Positions 36,136 to 45,775 of a DNA stretch of 64,000 nt are shown one piece after another. Origin of the DNA: an uncultured Veillonella sp. (GTDB lineage: Bacteria > Bacillota > Negativicutes > Veillonellales > Veillonellaceae); assembly GCA_934202095.1 (NCBI GenBank), contig CAKPXN010000003.1:1-64000 (forward strand), in the 5' to 3' direction. Position 1 is the stretch's first letter, and every line of letters begins with the position of its first letter. A program made the translations under genes and the position numbers. The notes below the pieces were generated by a model that worked only from the letters and a program-made list of their open reading frames with translations, was not told where the DNA came from and did no database searches.

Positions 36136-37440
36136 ATGTACTGGATATATAATGTATTGCTCATATTTTACTGGATTGGCCTTATACCAGTCATCCTATA
36201 TCGTCTTGCCTTTGAAGATGGTTTTTATGAGCGTATAAAACAAAGTGCAGGATATATGCCTGCTACACTATTAAAAAAAATAGAAGGGCGACGTGCCATC
36301 TGGATTCACGCTGCATCTGTTGGGGAGATTGTTGCAACGAGTCCTCTTGTAAAAGAGATTAAACGAGAGTTTCCAGAGGCTGTAGTGGTTGTGTCTGTTG
36401 TTACAGCTACAGGGCATGCGATGGCGCATAGAATTATTCCAGAAGCGGAAGGTATTATTTTCTTCCCTTTAGATTTGCCATATTTAACACGTAAAATTCT
36501 GCATATCATTAAACCGATTACTATTTTATTAGTGGAAACAGAGATTTGGCCAAATTTCTTGCGTATCGCCGAGTCTGAAAAGATTCCTGTTATGATGGTC
36601 AATGGACGGATTTCTGATCGCAGTATGAAACGCTATCGCTATATTAGTGCTTTCACGCGAGAAATGTTGAGCTCTATCGAACGATTCTGCATGCAATCAA
36701 ATTTTGATGCAGAATATATTGCACAGCTTGGTGCAAACCCTGATGAAATTACTGTTACTGGCAATATGAAATATGATCAGACCTATGCAACGGTATCAGA
36801 AGAGGAAAAGCAAGCCTTGTTAGACGAATTTGGATTTGGTCATAATCATCCTATCATTGTTGCAGGTAGTACGCATAAGGGGGAAGATGAAGCCGTATTT
36901 GAATCCTTTAAACAAGTATTGTTAGACTATCCTAATGCAAGATTGCTCATTGCACCTCGTGAAATTTATAGAGGTCATGATGTACAATCCTTGGCGAAAC
37001 GCTATGGTTTAGAGGCAATTTGTCGCAGTGATATGACGGAACCGGTACATAAGGAAATCCCTGTGGTTGTGCTTGATACTATTGGTGAGCTCGGTCGTTT
37101 ATACAGCCTAGGCGATATCATATTTGTCGGTGGTTCCCTTGTGAAAACGGGTGGTCATAATATTCTTGAACCTGCCGCACATGGTAAACCTATCATCGTT
37201 GGTCCTCATATGTTCAATTTCAAAGAGATTTTTAATCTTTTATATTCTAGACACGCCTGTGAACAGGTTAAGAATCAAAAAGATTTAACAAAGATGATTT
37301 TACATTTATGCAAACATCCTGAAATATCAGCAGAAATGGGACAAAATTGTTTAGATATAATCAGTGAAAACCGTGGTGCAACGAGACGTAATACGCAAGA
37401 GTTACGTCAACTATTTGAATCACATCATATTATTCCTTAA
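36136..37440 (+). CDS. waaA: 3-deoxy-D-manno-octulosonic-acid (Kdo) transferase
   Basis: Transfers Kdo from CMP-Kdo to lipid IVA at the cytoplasmic face of the inner membrane. It is a GT30 protein of 434 aa with an N-terminal membrane anchor (about residues 5-22). The family motif WIHAASVGE carries the catalytic Glu, and FVGGSLVKTGGHNILEPAAHGKP forms the donor-site loop. Mono-, bi- or trifunctionality cannot be read from sequence. The Kdo supply genes kdsB, kdsA, kdsD and kdsC follow within 5 kb. Confidence 0.95.
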   Translation: MYWIYNVLLIFYWIGLIPVILYRLAFEDGFYERIKQSAGYMPATLLKKIEGRRAIWIHAASVGEIVATSPLVKEIKREFPEAVVVVSVVTATGHAMAHRIIPEAEGIIFFPLDLPYLTRKILHIIKPITILLVETEIWPNFLRIAESEKIPVMMVNGRISDRSMKRYRYISAFTREMLSSIERFCMQSNFDAEYIAQLGANPDEITVTGNMKYDQTYATVSEEEKQALLDEFGFGHNHPIIVAGSTHKGEDEAVFESFKQVLLDYPNARLLIAPREIYRGHDVQSLAKRYGLEAICRSDMTEPVHKEIPVVVLDTIGELGRLYSLGDIIFVGGSLVKTGGHNILEPAAHGKPIIVGPHMFNFKEIFNLLYSRHACEQVKNQKDLTKMILHLCKHPEISAEMGQNCLDIISENRGATRRNTQELRQLFESHHIIP

Positions 37441-37479
37441 GAACAGTTTGCGAAATCGACACGGAAGGAGGTGCCTACT

Positions 37480-38592
37480 ATGAATGGTGAAGATATATTT
37501 AAGAGTATTGTAAGTGGTGAAGATCAATCTATCTTAGGTGATGTAGCACGGGCCGGGTTATCACTTCTTAGTAAGGGCTATAAAAAGGCTGTTACTATGC
37601 GCAATGCAAAGTTCGATGCTAATAAAGGCATTGTTAAAGTATCCGTACCTGTCATTAGTGTAGGCAATATAACGGCTGGTGGAACTGGTAAGACTCCTAT
37701 GGTTAGACTCATCTGTGATATTTTAGGGCAAAAAGGCTTTCATCCAACTGTATTGAGTCGTGGATATAGAGCTAAAGATAATAGCCAAAATACCATAATC
37801 TCTAAGCATGGTAATATATTAGTGGAACCAGAGGAAAGCGGAGATGAAGCTTGGTTATTGGCGAAGGTATTACCTAAGTCTAGTGTGATCATTGGACGTG
37901 ATCGAATAGAATCGGCACGCATCGCCGTTGATGAATTGGGGGCCGATTATCTTGTTATGGATGATGGGTTCCAACATCGGGCTTTGCATCGAGATAAGGA
38001 TATCGTCTTAATTGATGTATCTAATCCGTTTGGTTATGAGCATGTACTACCAAGAGGATTGTTGCGGGAACCTATTGAAGGTTTAGCTAGAGCGAGTATC
38101 ATCGTTCTTACAAAGGTTGATCAAGTGGATCCAGGACTCGTTTCGGCCCTTAGAAAACGGCTAACCCGGATGGTACCTCAAAAGCCTGTATTTGAAACGA
38201 TTCATAAACCTCGAGCAGTATATACGCTTGAAGAATGGGCTAATGGCGATGAAGGTAGTCCTGTTGGAATAAATCGCGATATACCTGTCATGGCTGTAAG
38301 TGGTATTGGCAATCCCCAATCTTTTACAAAAACATTAGAAGGTTGTGGTTATGATGTTGTGCATACGCTGGGGTTTGGTGATCATCATGATTTCTCAGAT
38401 GACGATATTGTAGAAATATGGAAACAGGCATTTGCTCATCAAGCCAAGGCGATTATGATAACCGAAAAAGATGCGGTTAAACTCAGTCAATTGCATACAA
38501 TTGAAGACTTAAAAATACCGATTTTAGTGCTTTCTATAGGCATTGAGTTCCTTTCCGGAAAACAAGAATTCATAGAAAATTTAGAGATTTAG
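37480..38592 (+). CDS. lpxK: Tetraacyldisaccharide 4'-kinase
   Basis: Phosphorylates the lipid A precursor at the 4' position to give lipid IVA. It is 370 aa from ATG 37480, slightly longer than E. coli LpxK (328). The P-loop is GNITAGGTGKTP (residues 62-73), a family-specific Walker A. MDDGFQHRALHRD is the second signature. An additional ~40 residues precede the usual start. AAGGAGGT lies 8 nt before ATG 37480. An in-frame codon at 37471 is too close to the RBS. Confidence 0.95.
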   Translation: MNGEDIFKSIVSGEDQSILGDVARAGLSLLSKGYKKAVTMRNAKFDANKGIVKVSVPVISVGNITAGGTGKTPMVRLICDILGQKGFHPTVLSRGYRAKDNSQNTIISKHGNILVEPEESGDEAWLLAKVLPKSSVIIGRDRIESARIAVDELGADYLVMDDGFQHRALHRDKDIVLIDVSNPFGYEHVLPRGLLREPIEGLARASIIVLTKVDQVDPGLVSALRKRLTRMVPQKPVFETIHKPRAVYTLEEWANGDEGSPVGINRDIPVMAVSGIGNPQSFTKTLEGCGYDVVHTLGFGDHHDFSDDDIVEIWKQAFAHQAKAIMITEKDAVKLSQLHTIEDLKIPILVLSIGIEFLSGKQEFIENLEI

Positions 38593-38636
38593 TGTATAAT
38601 AATAAGATACGCAAATAAAAGAAATGGGGTTTTATT

Positions 38637-39368
38637 GTGAATATTGGATGTGTTATTCCTGCTCGATTTGGTTCTACGAGATTGCCGGGGAAACCATTGG
38701 CGGATATTGCTGGTAAGCCTATGATTCAACGCGTTTATGAACGCGTAACAAATGCAAATAAACCGAAGGTATTCATCGTAGCTACCGATGATCAACGCGT
38801 GTTTGATGCGGTTCAATCATTTGGTGGTACAGTGGTGATGACCGATGCTAATCATCCTACAGGCACCGACCGGTTGGCTGAAGTAGCACAACAATATACC
38901 AATCTCGATGTAATCATTAATGTACAGGGTGATGAACCTATGATTGATGCCCATTTAATCGATCAATTGGCAGAGCTTTTTGAAGTGGATAATCAACTTC
39001 AAATGGCTACAGTAGCAACCCCTTTACTAGAAGATGAGTATGATGAGCCTTCTGCAGTGAAGGTAATCTTGAATAAACGAAATGATGCGATGTATTTTTC
39101 ACGCTCTCTAATTCCATTTCCACGTCATGATTTTGTAAATAAACCATTAAAGCATATTGGTATTTATGCATATCGTCGTCAGTTTTTGTTAGACTATGCA
39201 AAAATGGAGCCAACTGCAGCGGAACAAACAGAATCACTGGAACAATTGAGAGCGTTAGAAAATGGATTTTCCATTCGCGTTATTACTACAGATAAACGAT
39301 TTGTTGGTGTTGATACACCAGAAGACTTAGCTCGTGTAAATGAAATATTCGAGCAAGAGGAGAAATAA
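38637..39368 (+). CDS. kdsB: CMP-Kdo synthetase
   Basis: Activates Kdo with CTP. It is 243 aa, with the nucleotidyltransferase signature PARFGSTRLPGKPL at about residues 8-21 and NVQGDEPMI for metal and CTP binding. The start is GTG 38637. First of four contiguous Kdo genes. It abuts kdsA (stop TAA directly followed by ATG), so expression is matched. Confidence 0.96.
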   Translation: MNIGCVIPARFGSTRLPGKPLADIAGKPMIQRVYERVTNANKPKVFIVATDDQRVFDAVQSFGGTVVMTDANHPTGTDRLAEVAQQYTNLDVIINVQGDEPMIDAHLIDQLAELFEVDNQLQMATVATPLLEDEYDEPSAVKVILNKRNDAMYFSRSLIPFPRHDFVNKPLKHIGIYAYRRQFLLDYAKMEPTAAEQTESLEQLRALENGFSIRVITTDKRFVGVDTPEDLARVNEIFEQEEK

Positions 39369-40187
39369 ATGAAAACAGTAAATGTTGGTAATATGACAAT
39401 AGGTGGCGGTAAGGGTTTATTCGTATTAGCGGGCCCTTGTGTAATCGAAGATTATGACCGCACATTAGCAATCGGTAAAGAGGCTAAGGCTATATGTGAA
39501 CGCCTCGGTATTCCTTATGTATTTAAGGCTTCCTTTGATAAAGCTAATCGCTCTAGCTTTAACTCATTTCGTGGTCCAGGCCTCGAAGAAGGCTTGAAGA
39601 TATTAGCGTCTATCAAAAAAGAATTGAATGTACCAGTTGTTAGCGACATTCATTCTATTGAACAAATAGAACCAGCTGCGGAAGTATTGGATATTCTTCA
39701 AATTCCAGCATTCCTGTGCCGCCAAACAGATTTAGTATATGGCGCGGCTAAAACAGGAAAATGTGTAAATGTAAAAAAAGGTCAATTTATGGCGCCAAAG
39801 GATATGGAAAATGTCCTTAATAAGATGAAGGAATCAGGCAATGAAAACCTCATGCTTACAGAACGGGGCTTTAGCTTTGGCTATAACAATCTCGTTGTAG
39901 ATATGAGATCATTCCCTATTATGCGTTCCTTTGATTACCCAGTGATTTTTGATGCCACTCATAGTGTGCAATTACCAGGTGGGGCTGGTACAAAATCCAG
40001 TGGCAATCGTGAATTCGTACCTAATTTGGCACGCGCTGCTGTTGCTAGTGGTGTAGATGGATTATTCTTTGAAGTACACGATAATCCTGAAGAAGCGCTT
40101 TCTGATGGTCCAAACATGGTGTATTTAAATCAATTTGAAGACTTATTAAAAGACTTAATAGCTATTGATAAAATCGTTAAACGATAA
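39369..40187 (+). CDS. kdsA: Kdo-8-phosphate synthase
   Basis: Condenses PEP with arabinose 5-phosphate. It is 272 aa in a TIM barrel. Motifs include [23 protein letters not shown] and [12 protein letters not shown]. The Cys in AGPCVIED is the position that binds metal in the metal-dependent class and is Asn in the metal-independent class, so this enzyme is predicted to be metal-dependent (family knowledge). It lies directly between kdsB and kdsD. Confidence 0.96.
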   Translation: MKTVNVGNMTIGGGKGLFVLAGPCVIEDYDRTLAIGKEAKAICERLGIPYVFKASFDKANRSSFNSFRGPGLEEGLKILASIKKELNVPVVSDIHSIEQIEPAAEVLDILQIPAFLCRQTDLVYGAAKTGKCVNVKKGQFMAPKDMENVLNKMKESGNENLMLTERGFSFGYNNLVVDMRSFPIMRSFDYPVIFDATHSVQLPGGAGTKSSGNREFVPNLARAAVASGVDGLFFEVHDNPEEALSDGPNMVYLNQFEDLLKDLIAIDKIVKR

Positions 40188-40199
40188 GGGGCGATAGTA

Positions 40200-41171
40200 T
40201 TGGATATTTTAGAACAGGCAGCTCAAGTGCTCCATGAAGAAGCACAAGCGATAGAACAGTTAATAACAACATTAGATCAAAGTTTTGTAAATGCGGTTAA
40301 CATGATTCTTGCATGTAAAGGTCGTGTTGTATGTACTGGTATGGGTAAATCTGGTCATATTGGACGCAAGATTGCTGCTACATTGGCCAGCACAGGTACG
40401 CCGGCATTGTTTATGCACCCTGGGGAAGGTGTTCATGGCGATCTAGGTATGATTACTGAAGACGATGTGGTACTTGCCTTTTCTAATAGTGGGGAAACAG
40501 GTGAAATCATTAGTATTTTGCCTTCATTGCGACGCATAGGTGCTAAATTGATCTGCGTTGTAGGGAAACCCGAATCTACATTGGCTAAAAATTCCGATGT
40601 AGTATTATTGGCGCAAGTTGAACGCGAAGCGTGCCCTCTTGGATTGGCGCCTACTACGAGTACAACAGTGGCATTGGCTTTGGGTGATGCCTTGGCTGTA
40701 TGCCTATTAGAACGCCATCATTTTACGCCGGAAAACTTTGCCGTTTTCCATCCAGGTGGCTCTCTTGGAAGACGTCTATTGTTGACGGTTGAAAATATTA
40801 TGCACGGTGGTGACGATAATCCGGTTGTGCATAAAGGTGCAACCGTACGGGATGCACTTTTTGTGATGACAGAAAAGGGACTTGGTGCTACTAGTGTTAT
40901 CGATGAAGAAGGTCATTTGATTGGTCTCGTAACAGATGGTGATGTACGCCGCGGTCTCGATTCAGGGAGCAATTTCTTGGAATGGCCTGTAGAGGATATG
41001 ATGACCAACATGCCACGCACCATTACAAAAGATAAATTGGCGGCTGAAGCATTACATATAATGGAAAAAAATCAACCACGTCCTATTACGGTATTACCTG
41101 TAGTAGATGAAGAAGGTCATGCGATGGGCATCGTTCACATTACGGATTTACTTCGTCGAGGCATTGTGTAA
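40200..41171 (+). CDS. kdsD: Arabinose-5-phosphate isomerase
   Basis: Converts ribulose 5-phosphate to arabinose 5-phosphate, the Kdo precursor. It is 323 aa with an SIS domain (about residues 30-180: VVCTGMGKSGHIGRKIAATLASTGTPA) and two CBS domains (about 200-323), the KdsD/KpsF/GutQ layout. The start is TTG 40200 after AAGGGG. It overlaps kdsC by one base. Confidence 0.95.
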   Translation: MDILEQAAQVLHEEAQAIEQLITTLDQSFVNAVNMILACKGRVVCTGMGKSGHIGRKIAATLASTGTPALFMHPGEGVHGDLGMITEDDVVLAFSNSGETGEIISILPSLRRIGAKLICVVGKPESTLAKNSDVVLLAQVEREACPLGLAPTTSTTVALALGDALAVCLLERHHFTPENFAVFHPGGSLGRRLLLTVENIMHGGDDNPVVHKGATVRDALFVMTEKGLGATSVIDEEGHLIGLVTDGDVRRGLDSGSNFLEWPVEDMMTNMPRTITKDKLAAEALHIMEKNQPRPITVLPVVDEEGHAMGIVHITDLLRRGIV

Positions 41172-41692
41172 TGAATATTAAGTGGATTATTCTCGATGTA
41201 GATGGTGTATTAACCGATGGTAAACTCATCTATACATCGGATGGTCAAGAGATAAAAGAGTTCTCCGCTCGGGATGGCTTAGGCCTAACGGCTGCTCGTA
41301 AGGCCGGACTTTCTCTTGGTATTATCACAGCCCGTACGTCACCTATGGTGGAACGGCGTGCTAAAGAATTGAAATTTGATGCTCTTTTAATGGGGTATGC
41401 TAATAAGACAGCAGCTCTTCGTTCTCTTTGTGAAAGTCATCATATCGAGTTGAGTCAGATAGCCTATATGGGTGATGATTTAAATGACTTAGGGGCTTTA
41501 TCTCTCGTGGGGTTGCCGATGGCACCTCAAAATGCGGCGGTTGAAGTTAAAGGTATAGCTAAATTTGTGTCAGACTATGATGGTGGTTCTGGTGCCGTGA
41601 GAGATGCTGTTGAATATATTTTAAAAGCTCAAAATTTGTGGGATTCAGTTGTACAAGACTATGCTATGGAGGCTCATAGCCATGGGCAATAA
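41171..41692 (+). CDS. kdsC: Kdo-8-phosphate phosphatase
   Basis: HAD-type (C0) tetrameric phosphatase that releases Kdo. It is 173 aa. The nucleophile motif is LDVDGVLTDG (Asp9, Asp11), and the late acidic motif is YMGDDLNDL. Like other KdsC proteins it lacks a cap domain. Overlaps kdsD by one base, which completes the Kdo set B-A-D-C in order. Confidence 0.95.
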   Translation: MNIKWIILDVDGVLTDGKLIYTSDGQEIKEFSARDGLGLTAARKAGLSLGIITARTSPMVERRAKELKFDALLMGYANKTAALRSLCESHHIELSQIAYMGDDLNDLGALSLVGLPMAPQNAAVEVKGIAKFVSDYDGGSGAVRDAVEYILKAQNLWDSVVQDYAMEAHSHGQ

Positions 41693-41706
41693 AGGAGGTG
41701 AGCAGA

Positions 41707-42639
41707 ATGAATAATGAATGGCAATACCACGTAGTAAAGGGTATTAGTTGGCTCGTATGTCGACTGCCGTATAAGCTCATTTTGCTCATTGGTGCCGGAT
41801 TAGGACCGCTGTATGGCGTCATTGCAAAAAAGCAAAAGCTAAGAGGCATCAAAAATATAAAAATTGGTATGAATATGAATGATGAACAGGCTGAAGCTTT
41901 AATCGAAAAGTTATTTAAAAACCTCGGCCGTAGTGTCATGGAAATTCTATATATGCCGAACTTAACTAAGAAATTTATTGATGAGCATATTGAAATGCGC
42001 GGTGTAGAGTATTTGGATAATGCCATTAAAGAAGATAAAGGCGTTATTGTTCTTACGGGCCACGTAGGAAACTGGGAATGGATGGGGGCAGCATTAGCTG
42101 CACATGGGTATCCATCTACAACCATTGTTAAGAAACAACCTAATGCGCAATTTACGCGCTTTATGAATGAATATCGCGAAATGGTGGGCCTCGATGTATT
42201 TGCCAGCGGTGGTAATGAAATCGTTTCTGCAGCTAAAGCGTTGAAAAAGAAGAAACTATTGGGATTTTTAGCGGATCAAGATGGATATATTCATGGCTTA
42301 CCAGTTCCATTTTTAGGTCAGCCATCGTCTGCCGTTGTAGGACCGGCTACATTTGCGAAAAAATTTGATTCTCCTGTAGTTCCTATATTCGCATCTAGAA
42401 AACCTGAAGGCGGTCATATTGTTCATATCCTTCCACCATTACACTATAAACATAGTGGTGATGATGATGTAGATATGTATACGCTGACAGAAGAATGTGT
42501 ACGCGTAACAGAAGATTTCATCCGTGAACATCCGGATGAGTGGATTTGGTTCCAACATCGTTGGATGACCAAGATGAGCGAAATCGTTGATTATGATAAG
42601 AAACTAGAGATTCGGGAGAGAGCACATGAAAAACAATAA
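41707..42639 (+). CDS. Lipid A acyltransferase, LpxL/LpxM family, second paralogue
   Basis: A 310-aa membrane acyltransferase. It has an N-terminal hydrophobic segment (about residues 15-40), the catalytic motif GHVGNWEW (His-x4-Glu), and the C-terminal WIWFQHRWM typical of the family. It presumably adds the second secondary acyl chain after Kdo transfer, given its place right after the Kdo genes. ATG 41707 has AAGGAGG 8 nt upstream, so the earlier in-frame GTG at 41698 is rejected. Overlaps lptC by 14 bp. Confidence 0.9.
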   Translation: MNNEWQYHVVKGISWLVCRLPYKLILLIGAGLGPLYGVIAKKQKLRGIKNIKIGMNMNDEQAEALIEKLFKNLGRSVMEILYMPNLTKKFIDEHIEMRGVEYLDNAIKEDKGVIVLTGHVGNWEWMGAALAAHGYPSTTIVKKQPNAQFTRFMNEYREMVGLDVFASGGNEIVSAAKALKKKKLLGFLADQDGYIHGLPVPFLGQPSSAVVGPATFAKKFDSPVVPIFASRKPEGGHIVHILPPLHYKHSGDDDVDMYTLTEECVRVTEDFIREHPDEWIWFQHRWMTKMSEIVDYDKKLEIRERAHEKQ

Positions 42640-43162
42640 AAAATTAATCGCTATTGTCGCGGCTATCGTCATTGCTCTAGTTGGTCTAATCGCGTTTATT
42701 TTACATGACTCTGGAGACTCTTCTTCTAAGGGAGCTAATACTGGGCAGTTGGTAAACTTCCAAGGTGCTGAGCTTCAAGAGGAGAAGGATGGTAAATTGG
42801 TGTGGGCCCTCTCTGCAGAGAAAATTGAGTATGACCCACGTTCAAAATCTATTGTACTCACTAATTTAAAAGGCCTTTTCTATCAAGATGATGTGACGAC
42901 TACGATTACAGCACCTCATGCAGTATTGTCTGGCGATCATAGTTCCCTTGATATCGATGGTGGTGTAACAGCTACCAATACAGAAGGGGCAAATTTTAAA
43001 ACTGATGCATTACATTTTGATAACAAAACAAAGATGCTTACATCAAAAACGGCTTTCACTTATGATTCAAAGGATATTACCTTAACTGGTGATAAGTTAG
43101 AAGGTAATATGTCGTTGAAACAAATCAAAGCGATTGGTCATGCTAAATTGACGAAAAAGTAA
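42626..43162 (+). CDS. lptC: LptC-like LPS export protein
   Basis: A 178-aa bitopic protein with one N-terminal TM helix (about residues 6-26) and a periplasmic beta-jellyroll (about 40-178: VNFQGAELQEEKDGKLVWALSAEKIEYDPRSK). It accepts LPS from LptB2FG and passes it to LptA. Size matches E. coli LptC (191). It starts inside the preceding acyltransferase gene and is followed 15 bp later by lptA. Confidence 0.9.
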   Translation: MKNNKKLIAIVAAIVIALVGLIAFILHDSGDSSSKGANTGQLVNFQGAELQEEKDGKLVWALSAEKIEYDPRSKSIVLTNLKGLFYQDDVTTTITAPHAVLSGDHSSLDIDGGVTATNTEGANFKTDALHFDNKTKMLTSKTAFTYDSKDITLTGDKLEGNMSLKQIKAIGHAKLTKK

Positions 43163-43177
43163 AGTTGAGGAATTGCG

Positions 43178-43897
43178 ATGAATAAGAAAAAATATATGGG
43201 ATTAGCTGTAATCTCAGCAATGATGATGCTATCTGTTACCGCTTGGGCTGCCAATGAAGGTCCGTTGACGATTAGTGCGGATACATTATCCTATGATGGT
43301 AATACAGGTCGTGCAGAGGCATCTGGTAATGTAGTAATTACACAACAAGATAAAACGATGACTGGTGCGAATGGATGGTACAATACTAAAACTCGGGAAG
43401 CATCCCTAGAAGGTGGCGTTTCCATGATTGGAGATAATATGTCCATGTCAGCACAATCTGTACATAGCGTGAATGATAACCAGTTCAGCGCAGAAGGAGA
43501 TGTACATTTACAACGCGATGATCGTCAAATCTTTGGCGATTCTGTTGAATATAACTCTGATACTGAATATGGCAAGGTAGTGGGAAATGCTAAATTAATT
43601 GCGGAAGGCACTACATTGACAGGTAATCAAGTAGAAGGTTGGTTGAAAGAAATACGCGCCGTTGCACAAGGTGGCGTAACATTTAATAATCCAGACAAAA
43701 ATGTATCTGGTTCGGCAGATCGTGCTACCTATACGCAAACGCCAAATCAAAATGATGGGGTTGTATTGTTAACTGGCTCAGCACATGCTGTACAAAATGG
43801 CAATGTGTTGAATGCGCCTGAGTTAAAATTATACTTAAAGGATAACTCTGCGGAAACATTAGGCGGACGTAGTACATTAGTTATCACACCGAACTAG
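43178..43897 (+). CDS. lptA: LptA/OstA-like periplasmic LPS bridge protein
   Basis: A 239-aa exported protein (signal peptide ends near AWA-ANE, about residue 24) made of repeated OstA beta-jellyroll strands: LTISADTLSYDGNTGRAEASGNVVI, then ASLEGGVSMIGDNMSM, and FSAEGDVHLQRDDRQIFGDSVEYN. It is longer than E. coli LptA (185). The extra repeats could make a longer monomer in the trans-periplasm bridge. lptC-lptA-lptB order is as in proteobacteria. Confidence 0.92.
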   Translation: MNKKKYMGLAVISAMMMLSVTAWAANEGPLTISADTLSYDGNTGRAEASGNVVITQQDKTMTGANGWYNTKTREASLEGGVSMIGDNMSMSAQSVHSVNDNQFSAEGDVHLQRDDRQIFGDSVEYNSDTEYGKVVGNAKLIAEGTTLTGNQVEGWLKEIRAVAQGGVTFNNPDKNVSGSADRATYTQTPNQNDGVVLLTGSAHAVQNGNVLNAPELKLYLKDNSAETLGGRSTLVITPN

Positions 43898-43910
43898 TAA
43901 GGATTAATGT

Positions 43911-44630
43911 ATGTATATAGAAACTAAAAACCTGGTCAAAACATTTAATGGTCGCAATGTTGTGGACGGTGTTAGTCTTCACGTTGAAAAAGGGCAAGTC
44001 GTCGGCCTTTTGGGCCCTAATGGGGCGGGCAAGACTACGTCATTCTATATGATTGTAGGCATTGAAAAACCGACGAGCGGTATTATTACAGTTGATGGCA
44101 AGGACATTACGATGTTGCCCATGTATAAACGGGCGGCTGAAGGTATTGGATATTTACCACAAGAGGCATCGATTTTTCGCTCTATGACTGTAGAAGAAAA
44201 TATTCGTGCCATGTTGGAAACAACAAATAAAAAACGTGATGAAATCGATCAGATTGTAAACTCGCTTATAGAAGAATTTAATATTGGTCATGTTCGCGAA
44301 CGTAAAGGGATGCAATTATCCGGTGGTGAACGTCGACGTGTAGAAATAGCTCGCTGTTTGGCACTAGAACCCAATTTTATCTTACTAGATGAGCCATTTG
44401 CTGGCGTGGACCCTATTGCGGTTGCAGATATTCAACAAATCATCTTACAAGTAAAAAATAGAGGCATTGGCATACTTATTACAGACCATAATGTTCGAGA
44501 AACATTGGGAATTGTTGATAAGGCCTATATATTGAGCACTGGTAAAATCCTCTTGGAAGGTACGCCGGATGAGATTGCTAATAATCCGATTGCTCGCGAA
44601 CATTATTTGGGCAATAATTTTAAATTGTAG
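43911..44630 (+). CDS. lptB: LPS export ABC transporter ATP-binding protein
   Basis: Cytoplasmic ATPase that drives LPS extraction. It is 239 aa. The Walker A motif is GPNGAGKTT (residues 35-43), the signature is [15 protein letters not shown], and Walker B is [13 protein letters not shown]. The [10 protein letters not shown] wording is diagnostic of LptB. It partners with the permease encoded 8 bp downstream. An AAGGA RBS supports ATG 43911. Confidence 0.96.
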   Translation: MYIETKNLVKTFNGRNVVDGVSLHVEKGQVVGLLGPNGAGKTTSFYMIVGIEKPTSGIITVDGKDITMLPMYKRAAEGIGYLPQEASIFRSMTVEENIRAMLETTNKKRDEIDQIVNSLIEEFNIGHVRERKGMQLSGGERRRVEIARCLALEPNFILLDEPFAGVDPIAVADIQQIILQVKNRGIGILITDHNVRETLGIVDKAYILSTGKILLEGTPDEIANNPIAREHYLGNNFKL

Positions 44631-44638
44631 GAGGGACC

Positions 44639-45730
44639 ATGCGCTTATTAGATAAATATATTTTAAAAGCCTTTGTAGGTCCATTCCTATTTGGGGTATT
44701 TGCCTTTACGAGTATTTTTGTAGGCACCGGCACACTGTTTCGCATTGCTCAGTATATAACGGAATATGGGGCCCCTTTATTGCTTGTTATGAAAGCCTTC
44801 TTTTTGGCTATGCCAAGCATCATTTTGTTGACATTTCCTATGTCTGTTTTGCTTGGCTCATTGATGGCTTTCAGTAGACTTAGTAGTACTAGTGAAATTG
44901 TAGTTATGCGAGCTGGTGGGCTTAGCTTTTTACGGTTAGCTATGCCTGTATATATCTTGGCTCTAGTTATTTCCATTGGCGCTGTGGCGTTCAATGAATT
45001 CGTAGTGCCTCGTACAAACAATATGTACCAAACTATCGTGCGCGAAGAGATTATGAAAAATGCATCACCTCAAACGCAAAACCATATCGTTTTGAAATCT
45101 ATGAATGGTGATAATCTTAGTACCTTGATGTATGCAAAACACTATGATAGTGAAAGTAAAAAACTAAGCATGATTACGGTGCAACAATTCAATGATAAAG
45201 GTGAACTTCAACAGGTAGAGAATGCGGAAAATGCTGAATGGAATGGCCAAGTATGGGTCATGCATAGCGGTATAATCTATGACGTATCTGCCGGTGAAGG
45301 TGTAGAACGGACAATGAAGTTTAAAGAACAAGTATTGCCAATTAAATCTACGCCAAATGAAGTCCAACAGGACCAACGTAAACCTGAAGAATTAACAATC
45401 AAAGAATTACGTCATCAAATTAAAGCTTATAAAGCGGCTTATACGAATTCCAATAAATTAGAAATGGAAATGTATCAACGCTTTACCATTCCGTTGGCTA
45501 GTTTTGTGTTTGCTTTAGTAGGTGCACCATTGGGCTTGCAAAAGCAACGGTCCAGTTCATCTATCGGATTTGGTATTAGTATTTTAATCATCTTCATCTA
45601 CTATGGTGTAATGACCTTTGCTGGTGCTCTTGGTAAGGGTGGTGCATTACCAACGTGGATGGCTGCTATGATTCCAGATACATTAGGTATCATTGCAGGG
45701 CTATATTTAAACTGGCGCGTATCGCGTTAG
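44639..45730 (+). CDS. LptF/LptG-family LPS export permease
   Basis: Inner-membrane permease of 363 aa (YjgP/YjgQ family). It has three N-terminal TM helices (about residues 10-115), a periplasmic jellyroll domain (about 125-265) and three C-terminal TM helices (about 275-360). E. coli needs a heterodimer of LptF and LptG, but only one gene occurs in this window. Either a homodimer forms or the second gene lies elsewhere. It follows lptB immediately and precedes the DUF3084 gene. Confidence 0.92.
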   Translation: MRLLDKYILKAFVGPFLFGVFAFTSIFVGTGTLFRIAQYITEYGAPLLLVMKAFFLAMPSIILLTFPMSVLLGSLMAFSRLSSTSEIVVMRAGGLSFLRLAMPVYILALVISIGAVAFNEFVVPRTNNMYQTIVREEIMKNASPQTQNHIVLKSMNGDNLSTLMYAKHYDSESKKLSMITVQQFNDKGELQQVENAENAEWNGQVWVMHSGIIYDVSAGEGVERTMKFKEQVLPIKSTPNEVQQDQRKPEELTIKELRHQIKAYKAAYTNSNKLEMEMYQRFTIPLASFVFALVGAPLGLQKQRSSSSIGFGISILIIFIYYGVMTFAGALGKGGALPTWMAAMIPDTLGIIAGLYLNWRVSR

Positions 45731-45775
45731 TATATCCATTTGTTAACATTAATTTAGTCTGAAAGGAGGGACATC

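Noticed and set aside
38590-38636. Promoter for kdsB based on TATAAT at 38595
   Set aside because: No acceptable -35 at 16-18 bp and no terminator upstream. The gene is probably read through from lpxK.
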